64,000 nucleotides of DNA from Argyresthia goedartella (GCA_949825045.1 OX463813.1:24410001-24474000); one strand, 5' to 3'. Positions 1-12,491 are shown, counted from the stretch's first letter. Notes: generated by a model not told the origin, from the sequence alone. Numbers and translations: made by a program.

Positions 1-856
1 CAAACGAGAGGTTCCGGTCTCACGCTGGCGTGGCGTGGCGGTAGAGATATGTCTCAAAAACGAGAGGTTCCGGTTTCGCGCTGGCGTGGCGGTAGAGATA
101 TGTCTCACAAACGAGAGGTTCCGGTGTCGCGCTGGCGTGGCGGTAGAGACATGTCTCACAAACGAGAGGTTCCGGTTTCGCGCTGGCGTGTCGTGGCGGT
201 AGAGATATGTCTCACAAACGAGAGGTTCTGGTTTCGCGCTTGCGTGGCGTGGCGGTAGAGATATGTCTCACAAACGACAAGTTCTGGTTTCGCGCTGGCG
301 TGGCGGTAGAGATATGTCTCACAAACGAGAGGTTCCGGTTTCGCGCTAGCGTGGCGTGGCGGTAGAGATATGTCTCACAAACTAGAGGTTCCGGTTTCGC
401 GCTGGCGTGGCAGTTGAGATATGTCTCACAAACGAGAGGTTCCGGTCTCACGCTGGCGTGGCGTGGCGGTAGAGATATGTCTCAAAAACGAGAGGTTCCG
501 GTTTCGCGCTGGCGTGGCGGTAGAGATATGTCTCACAAACGAGAGGTTCCGGTGTCGCGCTGGCGTGGCGGTAGAGACATGTCTCACAAACGAGAGGTTC
601 CGGTTTCGCGCTGGCGTGTCGTGGCGGTAGAGATATGTCTCACAAACGAGAGGTTCTGGTTTCGCGCTTGCGTGGCGTGGCGGTAGAGATATGTCTCACA
701 AACGACAAGTTCCGGTTTCGCGCTGGCGTGGCAGTAGAGATATGTCTCACAAACGAGAGGTTCCGGTTTCGCGCTGGCGTGGCGTGGCAGTAGAGATATG
801 TCTCACAAACGAGAGGTTCTGGTTTCGCGCTGGCGTGGCGTGGCGGTAGAGATATG
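1..856 (+). repeat. 428-bp (8-unit) higher-order repeat, first copies
   Basis: The sequence at 1 (CAAACGAGAGGTTCCGGTCT and onward) recurs at 429, an offset of 428 bp. This equals four 51-bp plus four 56-bp units. The same block recurs at about 2990-3417 and 3418-3845, again 428 bp apart. Diagnostic variants are GGTCTCACGCTGG, GTCTCAAAAACG and GAGACATGTCTC in fixed order. Boundaries are approximate. Confidence 0.75.
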
Positions 857-2989
857 TCTCACAAACGAGAGGTTCCGGTTTCGCGCTGGCGTGGCGTGGC
901 GGTAGAGATATGTCTCACAAACGAGAGGTTCCGGTTTCGCGCTGGCGTGGCGTGGCGGTAGAGATATGTCTCACAAACTAGAGGTTCCGGTTTCGCGCTG
1001 GCGTGGCAGTTGAGATATGTCTCACAAACGAGAGGTTCCGGTCTCACGCTGGCGTGGCGTGGCGGTAGAGATATGTCTCAAAAACGAGAGGTTCCGGTTT
1101 CGCGCTGGCGTGGCGGTAGAGATATGTCTCACAAACGAGAGGTTCCGGTGTCGCGCTGGCGTGGCGTGGCGGTAGAGATATGTCTCACAAACGAGAGGTT
1201 CTGGTTTCGCGCTGGCGTGGCGTGGCGGTAGAGACATGTCTCACAAACGAGAGGTTCCGGTTTCGCGCTGGCGTGTCGTGGCGGTAGAGATATGTCTCAC
1301 AAACGAGAGGTTCTGGTTTCGCGCTTGCGTGGCGTGGCGGTAGAGATATGTCTCACAAACGACAAGTTCTGGTTTCGCGCTTGCGTGGCGTGGCGGTAGA
1401 GATATGTCTCACAAACGAGAGGTTCCGGTTTCGCGCTGGCGTGGCGGTAGAGATATGTCTCACAAACGAGAGGTTCCGGTTTCGCGCTGGCGTGGCGTGG
1501 CGGTAGAGATATGTCTCACAAACGACAAGTTCCGGTTTCGCGCTGGCGTGGCGGTAGAGATATGTCTCACAAACGACAGGTTCCGGTTTCGCGCTGGCGT
1601 GGCGTGGCGGTAGAGATATGTCTCACAAACGAGAGGTTCCGGTTTCGCGCTAGCGTGGCGTGGCGTTAGAGATATGTCTCACAAACGACAAGTTCCGGTT
1701 TCGCGCTGGCGTGTCGTGGCGGTAGAGATATGTCTCACAAACGAGAGGTTCCGGTTTCGCGCTGGCGTGGCGGTAGAGATATGTCTCACAAACGAGAGGT
1801 TCCGGTGTGGAGCTGGCGTGGCGGTAGAGACATGTCTCACAAACGAATACTTCCGGTTTCGCGCTGGCGTGGCGTGGCGGTAGAGATATGTCTCACAAAC
1901 GACAAGTTCCGGTTTCGCGCTGGCGTGGCGTGGCGGTAGAGATATGTCTCACAAACGAGAGGTTCCGGTTTCGCGCTGACGTGGCGGTAGAGATATATCT
2001 CACAAACGAGAGGTTCCGGTTTCGCGCTGGCGTGGCGTGGCGGTAGAGATATGTCTCACAAACGACAAGTTCCGGTTTCGCGCTGGAGTGGCGGTAGAGA
2101 TATGTCTCATAAACGACTAGTTCCGGTTTCGCGCTGGCGTGGCGGTAGAGATATGTCTCACAAACGAGAGGTTCCGGTTTCGCGCTGGCGTGGCGTGGCG
2201 GTAGAGATATGTCTCAAAAACGAGAGGTTCCGGTTTCGCACTGGCGTGGCGTGGCGGTAGAGATATGTCTCACAAACGACAAGTTCCGGTTTCGCGCTGG
2301 CGTGGCGGTAGAGATATGTCTCACAAACGAAAAGTTCCGGTTTCGCGCTGGCGTGTCGTGGCGGTAAAGATATGTCTCACAAACGAGAGGTTCCGGTTTC
2401 TCGCTGGCGTGGCGTGGCGGTAGAGATATCTCTCACAAACGAGAGGTTCCGGTTTCGCGCTGGCGTGGCGTGGCGGTAGAGATATGTCTCACAAACGACA
2501 AGTTCCGGTTTCGCGCTGGCGTGGCGGTAGAGATATGTCTCACAAACGAGAGGTTCCGGTTTCGCGCTGGCGTAGCGGTATAGATATGTCTCACAATCGA
2601 CTAGTTCCGGTCTCGCGCTGGCGTGGCGGTAGAGATATGTCTCACAAACGAGAGCTTCCGGTTTCTCGCTGGCGTGGCGTGGTGGTAGAGATATGTCTCA
2701 CAAACGACAAGTTCCGGTTTGGCGCTGGCGTGGCAGTAGAGATATGTCTCACAAACGAGAGGTTCCGGTTTCGCGCTGGCGTGGCGTGGCAGTAGAGATA
2801 TGTCTCACAAACGAGAGGTTCTGGTTTCGCGCTGGCGTGGCGTGGCGGTAGAGATATGTCTCACAAACGAGAGGTTCCGGTTTTGCGCTGGCGTGGCGTG
2901 GCGGTAGAGATATGTCTCACAAACGAGAGGTTCCGGTTTCGCGCTAGCGTGGCGTGGCGGTAGAGATATGTCTCACAAACTAGAGGTTC

Positions 2990-3845
2990 CGGTTTCGCGC
3001 TGGCGTGGCAGTTGAGATATGTCTCACAAACGAGAGGTTCCGGTCTCACGCTGGCGTGGCGTGGCGGTAGAGATATGTCTCAAAAACGAGAGGTTCCGGT
3101 TTCGCGCTGGCGTGGCGGTAGAGATATGTCTCACAAACGAGAGGTTCCGGTGTCGCGCTGGCGTGGCGGTAGAGACATGTCTCACAAACGAGAGGTTCCG
3201 GTTTCGCGCTGGCGTGTCGTGGCGGTAGAGATATGTCTCACAAACGAGAGGTTCTGGTTTCGCGCTTGCGTGGCGTGGCGGTAGAGATATGTCTCACAAA
3301 CGACAAGTTCTGGTTTCGCGCTGGCGTGGCGGTAGAGATATGTCTCACAAACGAGAGGTTCCGGTTTCGCGCTAGCGTGGCGTGGCGGTAGAGATATGTC
3401 TCACAAACTAGAGGTTCCGGTTTCGCGCTGGCGTGGCAGTTGAGATATGTCTCACAAACGAGAGGTTCCGGTCTTACGCTGGCGTGGCGTGGCGGTAGAG
3501 ATATGTCTCAAAAACGAGAGGTTCCGGTTTCGCGCTGGCGTGGCGGTAGAGATATGTCTCACAAACGAGAGGTTCCGGTGTCGCGCTGGCGTGGCGGTAG
3601 AGACATGTCTCACAAACGAGAGGTTCCGGTTTCGCGCTGGCGTGTCGTGGCGGTAGAGATATGTCTCACAAACGAGAGGTTCTGGTTTCGCGCTTGCGTG
3701 GCGTGGCGGTAGAGATATGTCTCACAAACGACAAGTTCTGGTTTCGCGCTGGCGTGGCGGTAGAGATATGTCTCACAAACGAGAGGCTCCGGTTTGGCGC
3801 TGGCGTGGCGTGGCGGTAGAGATATGTCTCACAAACGACAAGTTC
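2990..3845 (+). repeat. 428-bp higher-order repeat, second tandem pair
   Basis: Two adjacent near-identical 8-unit blocks (about 2990-3417 and 3418-3845). They carry the same ordered variants as the block at 1-856, including the GGTCTCACGCTGG (GGTCTTACG in the second) followed by GTCTCAAAAACG and GAGACATGTCTC. The distance to the first occurrence is about 2.6 kb, so the block was duplicated both in tandem and at a distance. Confidence 0.75.
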
Positions 3846-4854
3846 CGGTTTCGCGCTTGCGTGGCAGTAGAGATATGTCTCACAAACGAGAGGTTCTGGT
3901 TTCTGCTGGCGTGGCGTGGCGGTAGAGATATGTCTCACAAACGAGAGGTTCCGGTGTCGCGCTGGCGTGGCGGTAGATATTTGTCTCACAATCGACAGGT
4001 TCCGGTTTCGCGCTGGCGTGGCGGTAGAGATATGTCTCACAAACGAGAGGTTCTGGTTTCGCGCTGGCGTGGCGGTAGAGATATGTCTCACAAACGAGAG
4101 GTTCCGGTTTCGCGCTGGCGTGGCGTGGCGGAAGGGATATGTCTCACAAACGAGAGGTTCCGGTTTCGCGCTGGCGTGGCGTGGCGGTAGAGATATGTCT
4201 CACAAACGAGAGGTTCCGGTATCGCGCTGGCGTAGCGGTATAGATATGTCTCACAATCGACTAGTTCCGGTCTCGCGCTGGCGTGGCGGTAGAGATATGT
4301 CTCACAAACGAGAGCTTCCGGTTTCGCGCTGGCGTGGCGTGGTGGTAGAGATATGTCTCACAAACGACAAGTTCCGGTTTCGCGCTGGCGTGGCAGTAGA
4401 GATATGTCTCACAAACGAGAGGTTCCGGTTTCGCGCTGGCGTGGCGTGGCAGTAGAGATATGTCTCACAAACGAGAGGTTCTGGTTTCGCGCTGGCGTGG
4501 CGTGGCGGTAGAGATATGTCTCACAAACGAGAGGTTCCGGTTTAGCGCTGGCGTGGCGTGGCAGTAGAGATATGTCTCACAAACGAGAGGTTCTGGTTTC
4601 GCGCTGGCGTGGCGTGGCGGTAGAGATATGTCTCACAAACGAGAGGTTCCGGTCTCACGCTGGCGTGGCGTGGCGGTAGAGATATGTCTCAAAAACGAGA
4701 GGTTCCGGTTTCGCGCTGGCGTGGCGGTAGAGATATCTCTCACAAACGAGAGGTTCCGGTTTCGCGCTGGCGTGGCGGTAGAGACATGTCTCACAAACGA
4801 GAGGTTCCGGTTTCGCGCTGGCGTGTCGTGGCGGTAGAGATATGTCTCACAAAC

Positions 4855-7800
4855 GAGAGGTTCTGGTTTCGCGCTTGCGTGGCGTGGCGGTAGAGATATG
4901 TCTCACAAACGACAAGTTCTGGTTTCGCGCTGGCGTGGCGTGGCGGTAGAGATATGTCTCACAAACGAGAGGTTCCGGTTTCGCGCTGGCGTGGCGGTAG
5001 AGATATGTCTCACAAACGAGAGGTTCCGGTTTGGCGCTGGCGTGGCGTGGCGGTAGAGATATGGCTCACAAACGAGAGGTTCTGGTTTCGCGCTGGCGTG
5101 GCGTGGCGTTAGAGATATGTCTCACAAACGACAAGTTCCGGTTTCGCGCTTGCGTGGCAGTAGAGATATGTCTCACAAACGAGAGGTTCCGGTTTCTGCT
5201 GGCGTGGCGTGGCGGTAGAGATATGTCTCACAAACGAGAGGTTCCGGTGTCGCGCTGGCGTGGCGGTAGATATTTGTCTCACAATCGACAGGTTCCGGTT
5301 TCGCGCTGGCGTGGCGGTAGAGATATTTCTCACAAACGAGAGGTTCTGGTTTCGCGCTGGCGTGGCGGTAGAGATATGTCTCACAAACGAGAGGTTCCGG
5401 TTTCGCGCTGGCGTGGCGTGGCGGAAGGGATATGTCTCACAAACGAGAGGTTCCGGTTTCGCGCTGGCGTGGCGTGGCGGTAGAGATATGTCTCACAAAC
5501 GAGAGGTTCCGGTTTCGCGCCGGCGTGGCGGTAGAGATATGTCTCATAAACGAAAAGTTCCGGTTTCGCGCTGCTTAGGCGTGGCGGTAGAGATATGTCT
5601 CACAAACGAGAGGTTCCGTTTTCTCGCTGGCGTGGCGTGGCGGTAGAGATATGTCTCACAAACGACAAGTTCCGGTTTCGCGCTGGCGTGGCGGTAGAGA
5701 TATGTCTCACAAACGACAGGTTCCGGTTTTGCGCTGGCGTGGCGTGGCGGTAGAGATATGTCTCACAAACGAGAGGTTCCGGTTTCGCGCTAGCGTGGCG
5801 TGGCGTTAGAGATATGTCTCACAAACGACAAGTTCCGGTTTCGCGCTGGCGTGTCGTGGCGGTAGAGATATGTCTCACAAACGAGAGGTTCCGGTTTCGC
5901 GCTGGCGTGGCGGTAGAGATATTTCTCACAAACGAGAGGTTCCGGTGTGGAGCTGGCGTGGCGGTAGAGACATGTCTCACAAACGAGAGCTTCTGGTTTC
6001 GCGCTGGCGTGGCGTGGCGGTAGAGATATGTCTCACAAACGACAAGTTCCGGTTTCGCGCTGGCGTGGCGTGGCGGTAGAGATATGTCTCACAAACGAGA
6101 GGTTCCGGTTTCGCGCTGACGTGGCGGTAGAGATATATCTCACAAACGAGAGGTTCCGGTTTCGCGCTGGCGTGGCGTGGCGGTAGAGATATGTCTCACA
6201 AACGACAAGTTCCGGTTTCGCGCTGGCGTGGCGGTAGAGATATGTCTCATAAACAACAAGTTCCGGTTTCGCGCTGGCGTGGCGGTAGAGATATGTCTCA
6301 TAAACGACAAGTTCCGGTTTCGCGCTGGCGTGGCGGTAGAGATATGTCTCACAAACGAGAGGTTCCGGTTTCGCGCTGGCGTGGCGTGGCGGTAGAGATA
6401 TGTCTCACAAACTAGAGGTTTGGTTTCGCGCTGGCGTGGCGGTAGAGATATGTCTCACAAACGAGAGGTTCCGGTTTCGCGCTGGCGTGGGATCGGCGGT
6501 AGAGATATGTCTCAAAAACGAGAGGTTCCGGTTTCGCACTGGCGTGGCGTGGCGGTAGAGATATGTCTCACAAACGACAAGTTCCGGTTTCGCGCTGGCG
6601 TGGCGGTAGAGATATGTCTCACAAACGAAAAGTTCCGGTTTCGCGCTGGCGTGTCGTGGCGGTAGAGATATGTCTCACAAACGAGAGGTTCCGGTTTCTC
6701 GCTGGCGTGGCGTGGCGGTAGAGATATCTCTCACAAACGAGAGGTTCCGGTTTCGCGCTGGCGTGGCGTGGCGGTAGAGATATGTCTCACAAACGACAAG
6801 TTCCGGTTTCGCGCTGGCGTGGCGGTAGAGATATGTCTCACAAACGAGAGGTTCCGGTTTCGCGCTGGCGTAGCGGTATAGATATGTCTCACAATCGACT
6901 AGTTCCGGTCTCGCGCTGGCGTGGCGGTAGAGATATGTCTCACAAACGAGAGGTTCCGGTTTCGCGCTGGCGTGGCGTGGTGGTAGAGATATGTCTCACA
7001 AACGACAAGTTCCGGTTTCGCGCTGGCGTGGCAGTAGAGATATGTCTCACAAACGAGAGGTTCCGGTTTCGCGCTGGCGTGGCGTGGCAGTAGAGATATG
7101 TCTCACAAACGAGAGGTTCTGGTTTCGCGCTGGCGTGGCGTGGCGGTAGAGATATGTCTCACAAACTAGAGGTTCCGGTTTCGCGCTGGCGTGGCGGTAG
7201 AGATATGTCTCACAAACGAGAGGTTCCGGTTTCGCGCTGGCGTGGCGTGGTGGTAGAGATATGTCTCAAAAACGAGAGGTTCCGGTTTCGCGCTGGCGTG
7301 GCGGTAGAGACATGTCTCACAAACGAGAGGTTCCGGTTTCGCGCTGGCGTGGCGTGGCGGTAGAGATATGTCTCATAAACGACAAGTTCCGATTTCGCGC
7401 TGGCGTGGCGTGGCGGTAGAGATATGTCTCACAAACGAGAGGTTCTGGTTTCGCGCTGGCGTGGCGGTAGAGATATGTCTCACAAACGAGAGGTTCCGGT
7501 TTCGCGCTGGCGTGGCGTGGCGGTAGAGATATGGCTCACAAGCGAGAGGTTCCGGTTTCGCGCTGGCGTGGCAGTAGAGATATGTCTCACAAACGAGAGG
7601 TTCCGGTTTCTGCTGGCGTGGCGTGGCGGTAGAGATATGTCTCACAAACGAGAGGTTCCGGTGTCGCGCTGGCGTGGCGGTAGATATATGTCTCACAATC
7701 GACAAGTTCCGGTGTCGCGCTGGCGTGGCGGTAGAGATATGTCTCACAAACGAGAGGTTCTGGTTTCGCGCTGGCGTGGCGGTAGAGATATGTCTCACAA

Positions 7801-10800
7801 ACGAGAGGTTCCGGTTTCGCGCTGGCGTGGCGTGGCGGAAGAGATATGTCTCACAAACGACAAGTTCCGGTTTCGCGCTAGCGTGGCGTGGCGTTAGAGA
7901 TATGTCTCACAAACGAGAGGTTCCGGTTTCGCGCTGGCGTGGCGTGGCGGTAGAGATATGTCTCATAAACGACAAGTTCCGGTTTCGCGCTGGCGTGGCG
8001 TGGCGGTAGAGATATGTCCCACAAACGAGAGGTTCTGGTTTCGCGCTTGCGTGGCGTGGCGGTAGAGATATGTCTCACAAACGACAACTTCTGGTTTCGC
8101 GCTGGCGTGGCGTGGCGGTAGAGATATGTCTCACAAACGAGAGGTTCCGGTTTCGCGCTGGCGTGGCGGTAGAGATATGTCTCACAAACGAGAGGTTCCG
8201 GTTTGGCGCTGGCGTGGCGTGGCGGTAGAGATATGGCTCACAAACGAGAGGATCTGGTTTCGCGCTGGCGTGGCGTGGCGTTAGAGATATGTCTCACAAA
8301 CGACAAGTTCCGGTTTCGCGCTTGCGTGGCAGTAGAGATATGTCTCACAAACGAGAGGTTCCGGTTTCTGCTGGCGTGGCGTGGCGGTAGAGATATGTCT
8401 CACAAACGAGAGGTTCCGGTGTCGCGCTGGCGTGGCGGTAGATATTTGTCTCACAATCGACAGGTTCCGGTTTCGCGCTGGCGTGGCGGTAGAGATATGT
8501 CTCACAAACGAGAGGTTCTGGTTTCGCGCTGGCGTGGCGGTAGAGATATGTCTCACAAACGAGAGGTTCCGGTTTCGCGCTGGCGTGGCGTGGCGGAAGG
8601 GATATGTCTCACAAACGAGAGGTTCCGGTTTCGCGCTGGCGTGGCGTGGCGGTAGAGATATGTCTCACAAACGAGAGGTTCCGGTTTCGCGCCGGCGTGG
8701 CGGTAGAGATATGTCTCATAAACGAAAAGTTCCGGTTTCGCGCTGGTTAGGCGTGGCGGTAGAGATATGTCTCACAAACGAGAGGTTCCGTTTTCTCGCT
8801 GGCGTGGCGTGGCGGTAGAGATATGTCTCACAAACGACAAGTTCCGGTTTCGCGCTGGCGTGGCGGTAGAGATATGTCTCACAAACGACAGGTTCCGGTT
8901 TTGCGCTGGCGTGGCGTGGCGGTAGAGATATGTCTCACAAACGAGAGGTTCCGGTTTCGCGCTAGCGTGGCGTGGCGTTAGAGATATGTCTCACAAACGA
9001 CAAGTTCCGGTTTCGCGCTGGCGTGTCGTGGCGGTAGAGATATGTCTCACAAACGAGAGGTTCCGGTTTCGCGCTGGCGTGGCGGTAGAGATATGTCTCA
9101 CAAACGAGAGGTTCCGGTGTGGAGCTGGCGTGGCGGTAGAGACATGTCTCACAAACGAGAGCTTCCGGTTTCGCGCTGGCGTGGCGTGGCGGTAGAGATA
9201 TGTCTCACAAACGACAAGTTCCGGTTTCGCGCTGGCGTGGCGTGGCGTTAGAGATATGTCTCACAAACGAGAGGTTCCGGTTTCGCGCTGACGTGGCGGT
9301 AGAGATATATCTCACAAACGAGAGGTTCCGGTTTCGCGCTGGCGTGGCGTGGCGGTAGAGATATGTCTCACAAACGACAAGTTCCGGTTTCGCGCTGGCG
9401 TGGCGGTAGAGATATGTCTCATAAACGACAAGTTCCGGTTTCGCGCTGGCGTGGCGGTAGAGATATGTCTCACAAACGACAGGTTCCGGTTTTGCGCTGG
9501 CGTGGCGTGGCGGTAGAGATATGTCTCACAAACGAGAGGTTCCGGTTTCGCGCTAGCGTGGCGTGGCGTTAGAGATATGTCTCACAAACGACAAGTTCCG
9601 GTTTCGCGCTGGCGTGTCGTGGCGGTAGAGATATATCTCACAAACGAGAGGTTCCGGTTTCGCGCTGGCGTGGCGGTAGAGATATGTCTCACAAACGAGA
9701 GGTTCCGGTGTGGAGCTGGCGTGGCGGTAGAGACATGTCTCACAAACGAGAGCTTCCGGTTTCGCGCTGGCGTGGCGTGGCGGTAGAGATATGTCTCACA
9801 AACGACAAGTTCCGGTTTCGCGCTGGCGTGGCGTGGCGTTAGAGATATGTCTCACAAACGAGAGGTTCCGGTTTCGCGCTGGCGTGGCGGTAGAGATATG
9901 TCTCACAAACGAGAGGTTCCGGTTTCGCGCTGGCGTGGCGTGGCGGTAGAGATATGTCTCACAAACTAGAGGTTTGGTTTCGCGCTGGCGTGGCGGTAGA
10001 GATATGTCTCACAAACGAGAGGTTCCGGTTTCGCGCTGGCGTGGGATCGGCGGTAGAGATATGTCTCAAAAACGAGAGGTTCCGGTTTCGCACTGGCGTG
10101 GCGTGGCGGTAGAGATATGTCTCACAAACGACAAGTTCCGGTTTCGCGCTGGCGTGGCGGTAGAGATATGTCTCACAAACGAAAAGTTCCGGTTTCGCGC
10201 TGGCGTGTCGTGGCGGTAGAGATATGTCTCACAAACGAGAGGTTCCGGTTTCTCGCTGGCGTGGCGTGGCGGTAGAGATATCTCTCACAAACGAGAGGTT
10301 CCGGTTTCGCGCTGGCGTGGCGTGGCGGTAGAGATATGTCTCACAAACGACAAGTTCCGGTTTCGCGCTGGCGTGGCGGTAGAGATATGTCTCACAAACG
10401 AGAGGTTCCGGTTTCGCGCTGGCGTAGCGGTATAGATATGTCTCACAATCGACTAGTTCCGGTCTCGCGCTGGCGTGGCGGTAGAGATATGTCTCACAAA
10501 CGAGAGGTTCCGGTTTCGCGCTGGCGTGGCGTGGTGGTAGAGATATGTCTCACAAACGACAAGTTCCGGTTTCGCGCTGGCGTGGCAGTAGAGATATGTC
10601 TCACAAACGAGAGGTTCCGGTTTCGCGCTGGCGTGGCGTGGCAGTAGAGATATGTCTCACAAACGAGAGGTTCTCGTTTCGCGCTGGCGTGGCGTGGCGG
10701 TAGAGATATGTCTCACAAACTAGAGGTTCCGGTTTCGCGCTGGCGTGGCGGTAGAGATATGTCTCACAAACGAGAGGTTCCGGTTTCGCGCTGGCGTGGC

Positions 10801-11512
10801 GTGGTGGTAGAGATATGTCTCAAAAACGAGAGGTTCCGGTTTCGCGCTGGCGTGGCGGTAGAGACATGTCTCACAAACGAGAGGTTCCGGTTTCGCGCTG
10901 GCGTGGCGTGGCGGTAGAGATATGTCTCATAAACGACAAGTTCCGATTTCGCGCTGGCGTGGCGTGGCGGTAGAGATATGTCTCACAAACGAGAGGTTCT
11001 GGTTTCGCGCTGGCGTGGCGGTAGAGATATGTCTCACAAACGAGAGGTTCCGGTTTCGCGCTGGCGTGGCGTGGCGGTAGAGATATGGCTCACAAGCGAG
11101 AGGTTCCGGTTTCGCGCTGGCGTGGCAGTAGAGATATGTCTCACAAACGAGAGGTTCCGGTTTCTGCTGGCGTGGCGTGGCGGTAGAGATATGTCTCACA
11201 AACGAGAGGTTCCGGTGTCGCGCTGGCGTGGCGGTAGATATATGTCTCACAATCGACAAGTTCCGGTTTCGCGCTGGCGTGGCGGTAGAGATATGTCTCA
11301 CAAACGAGAGGTTCTGGTTTCGCGCTGGCGTGGCGGTAGAGATATGTCTCACAAACGAGAGGTTCCGGTTTCGCGCTGGCGTGGCGTGGCGGAAGAGATA
11401 TGTCTCACAAACGACAAGTTCCGGTTTCGCGCTAGCGTGGCGTGGCGTTAGAGATATGTCTCACAAACGAGAGGTTCCGGTTTCGCGCTGGCGTGGCGTG
11501 GCGGTAGAGATA
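4855..11512 (+). repeat. Tandem pair of about 3.2-3.5 kb higher-order repeats
   Basis: The segment 4855-6290 matches 8027-9462 at a constant offset of 3172. The segment 6310-7958 matches 9864-11512 at a constant offset of 3554. Rare shared markers prove the pairing: GTGGGATCGGCGG at 6489 and 10043, GTGTGGAGCTGG at 5945 and 9117, a TTAGGCGTGG variant near 5575 and 8745, and GATATGGCTCACAAGCG near 7530 and 11084. The 382-bp change of offset marks an extra local duplication in the second copy, visible as repeated 591-bp spacing between about 8986 and 9577. Confidence 0.8.
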
Positions 11513-12025
11513 TGTCCCACAAACGAGAGGTTCCGGTTTCGCGCTGGTGTGGCGTAAAGGTAGATATATGTCTCACAATCGACAAGTTCCGGTTTCGCCA
11601 GGGGGCGCTACTAAGTTAACACCGCTTTAAACGCTCCTCCGTGTTAAAAAATAATTAGTGGTACAATTAAGCTTAATCAATTATTATTTTTTGTGTTATA
11701 ATATTAATTAAGTATAGACAATATAAAATCAACTATATAAACCGGACTACACCAGTGATTTAAGTGAAAAAAGATAATTTTACCAGATAACAACAATCAA
11801 TGAAACAGTGAACAGTTACAAGTGCATGGACACAAAAGCATTGATAAGCAATGTCATATCAAGACAAATATCATAAAACTCAGTGAATATTGGCATAACG
11901 CGCTTAGATAATTGTGTAAATCTAGTGACAATATCGTGCCAGTGCAAAGTTCACCAACGACACAACGCACGGATGCACCTTTTCCGACCATCATTTACAT
12001 TGGATGCAAAGACAATATTCAACCG

Positions 12026-12123
12026 ATCACCTACAGCACTCGTCAGCCGAATGGTTAAGGAGGCTGCCTAAACTGTGCAAGGCGGACATGGTTCGAGTCC
12101 CACCATGTGTCTAAATATTTTTT
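12026..12123 (+). promoter_or_regulatory. tRNA-like Pol III module, copy 1
   Basis: Starts ATCACCTACAGCACTCG. The A-box-like sequence CAGCCGAATGG at 12044-12054 differs from TRGYNNARYGG only at the first base. The B box GGTTCGAGTCC at 12090-12100 is a perfect match to GGTTCGANTCC. A run of six T at 12118-12123 would serve as a Pol III terminator. The GCCGAATGGTTAAGG stretch resembles the D-arm of tRNA-Ser/Leu. The acceptor and T stems do not pair as in a tRNA, so this is a tRNA-derived promoter module and not a functional tRNA gene. Confidence 0.65.
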
Positions 12124-12140
12124 CATTTTATCACTTTATA

Positions 12141-12240
12141 ATCACCTACAGCACTCGTTAGCCGAATGGTTAAGGAGGCTGTCTAAACTGTGCAAGGTGG
12201 TACATGGTTCGAGTCCCACCTTACAGGATCAGAAATTTTT
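12141..12240 (+). promoter_or_regulatory. tRNA-like Pol III module, copy 2
   Basis: A tandem copy of the previous module, offset by 115-116 bp. Its A box TAGCCGAATGG (12159-12169) and B box GGTTCGAGTCC (12206-12216) both match the Pol III consensus perfectly. TTTTT follows at 12236-12240. A 7-bp stem AAGGTGG/CCACCTT (about 12194-12200 with 12216-12222) surrounds the B-box loop, unlike canonical tRNA folding. The spacing of box A to box B, about 37 bp, is within the tRNA range. Confidence 0.7.
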
Positions 12241-12376
12241 ATACTTTTGTAAACGAGCAACTGCACAATACTCTCATAGCCGAACAAACGGCAACGAGAA
12301 AATTGCTTTCTAAAAGCAGAGAATAACCAAACTACTCTAAATACTGACAGTGGCGCCATCTGGAGTACACCAAGAG

Positions 12377-12404
12377 GAACTAAATCTGCAGAACTAAATC
12401 TGCA
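12377..12404 (+). repeat. 14-bp tandem duplication in the LINE 5' UTR
   Basis: GAACTAAATCTGCA occurs twice in direct succession, 87 bp upstream of the ORF1 ATG. Confidence 0.85.
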
Positions 12405-12491
12405 GTTAATAATCGATTACAGTAATTCCGAAGTACCCTCAAGTTGTTCAAGATTGTACCACTAGAGGCCGCCACAAGGTTCAATCTCAAC

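Larger units (their letters stand above)
1..11598 (+). repeat. Satellite array, left segment (51/56-bp units)
   Basis: Uninterrupted head-to-tail units, all in the same orientation. The 51-bp form starts GTAGAGATATGTCTC, passes through ACGAGAGGTTCCGG and ends CGCGCTGGCGTGGCG. The 56-bp form has one extra GTGGC before the final CGG. Common variants are ACGACAAGTTCC, AACTAGAGG, TTCTGG, GTGTCGCGC, GAGACATGTCTC and GAGATATCTC. The array is already in progress at base 1, so its true left end is outside the window. The right end of this segment is the retrotransposon 5' junction, where a unit stops at GGTTTCGC. No non-satellite sequence was seen inside it. Open frames in this segment are by-products of the 51-bp period and are not called as genes. 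Confidence 0.97.
11599..12491 (+). promoter_or_regulatory. 5' UTR of the retrotransposon
   Basis: An AT-rich leader of 893 bp from the satellite junction to the ORF1 ATG. It begins CAGGGGGCGCTA, which resembles the core of insulator-type CTCF sites. It holds two tandem tRNA-like modules (12026-12240), a small hairpin TGCTTT/AAAGCA near 12305-12318, a TGGCGCCATCTG motif at 12351-12362 and a 14-bp tandem pair at 12377-12404. No protein-coding signal was found. A Pol II initiator or downstream element was not identified by eye. Confidence 0.7.

Noticed and set aside
1..11598. CRISPR-like array of regular repeats
   Set aside because: There are no unique spacers; the repeats abut directly, the units are too long, and the context is eukaryotic.
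12026..12240. Two functional tRNA genes
   Set aside because: The Pol III boxes are good but the acceptor and T stems do not pair, and both lie inside the LINE leader.
12444..12491. Longer ORF1 starting at a TTG
   Set aside because: A eukaryotic LINE is expected to start at ATG, and the ATG at 12492 lies just before the first zinc-finger cysteine.
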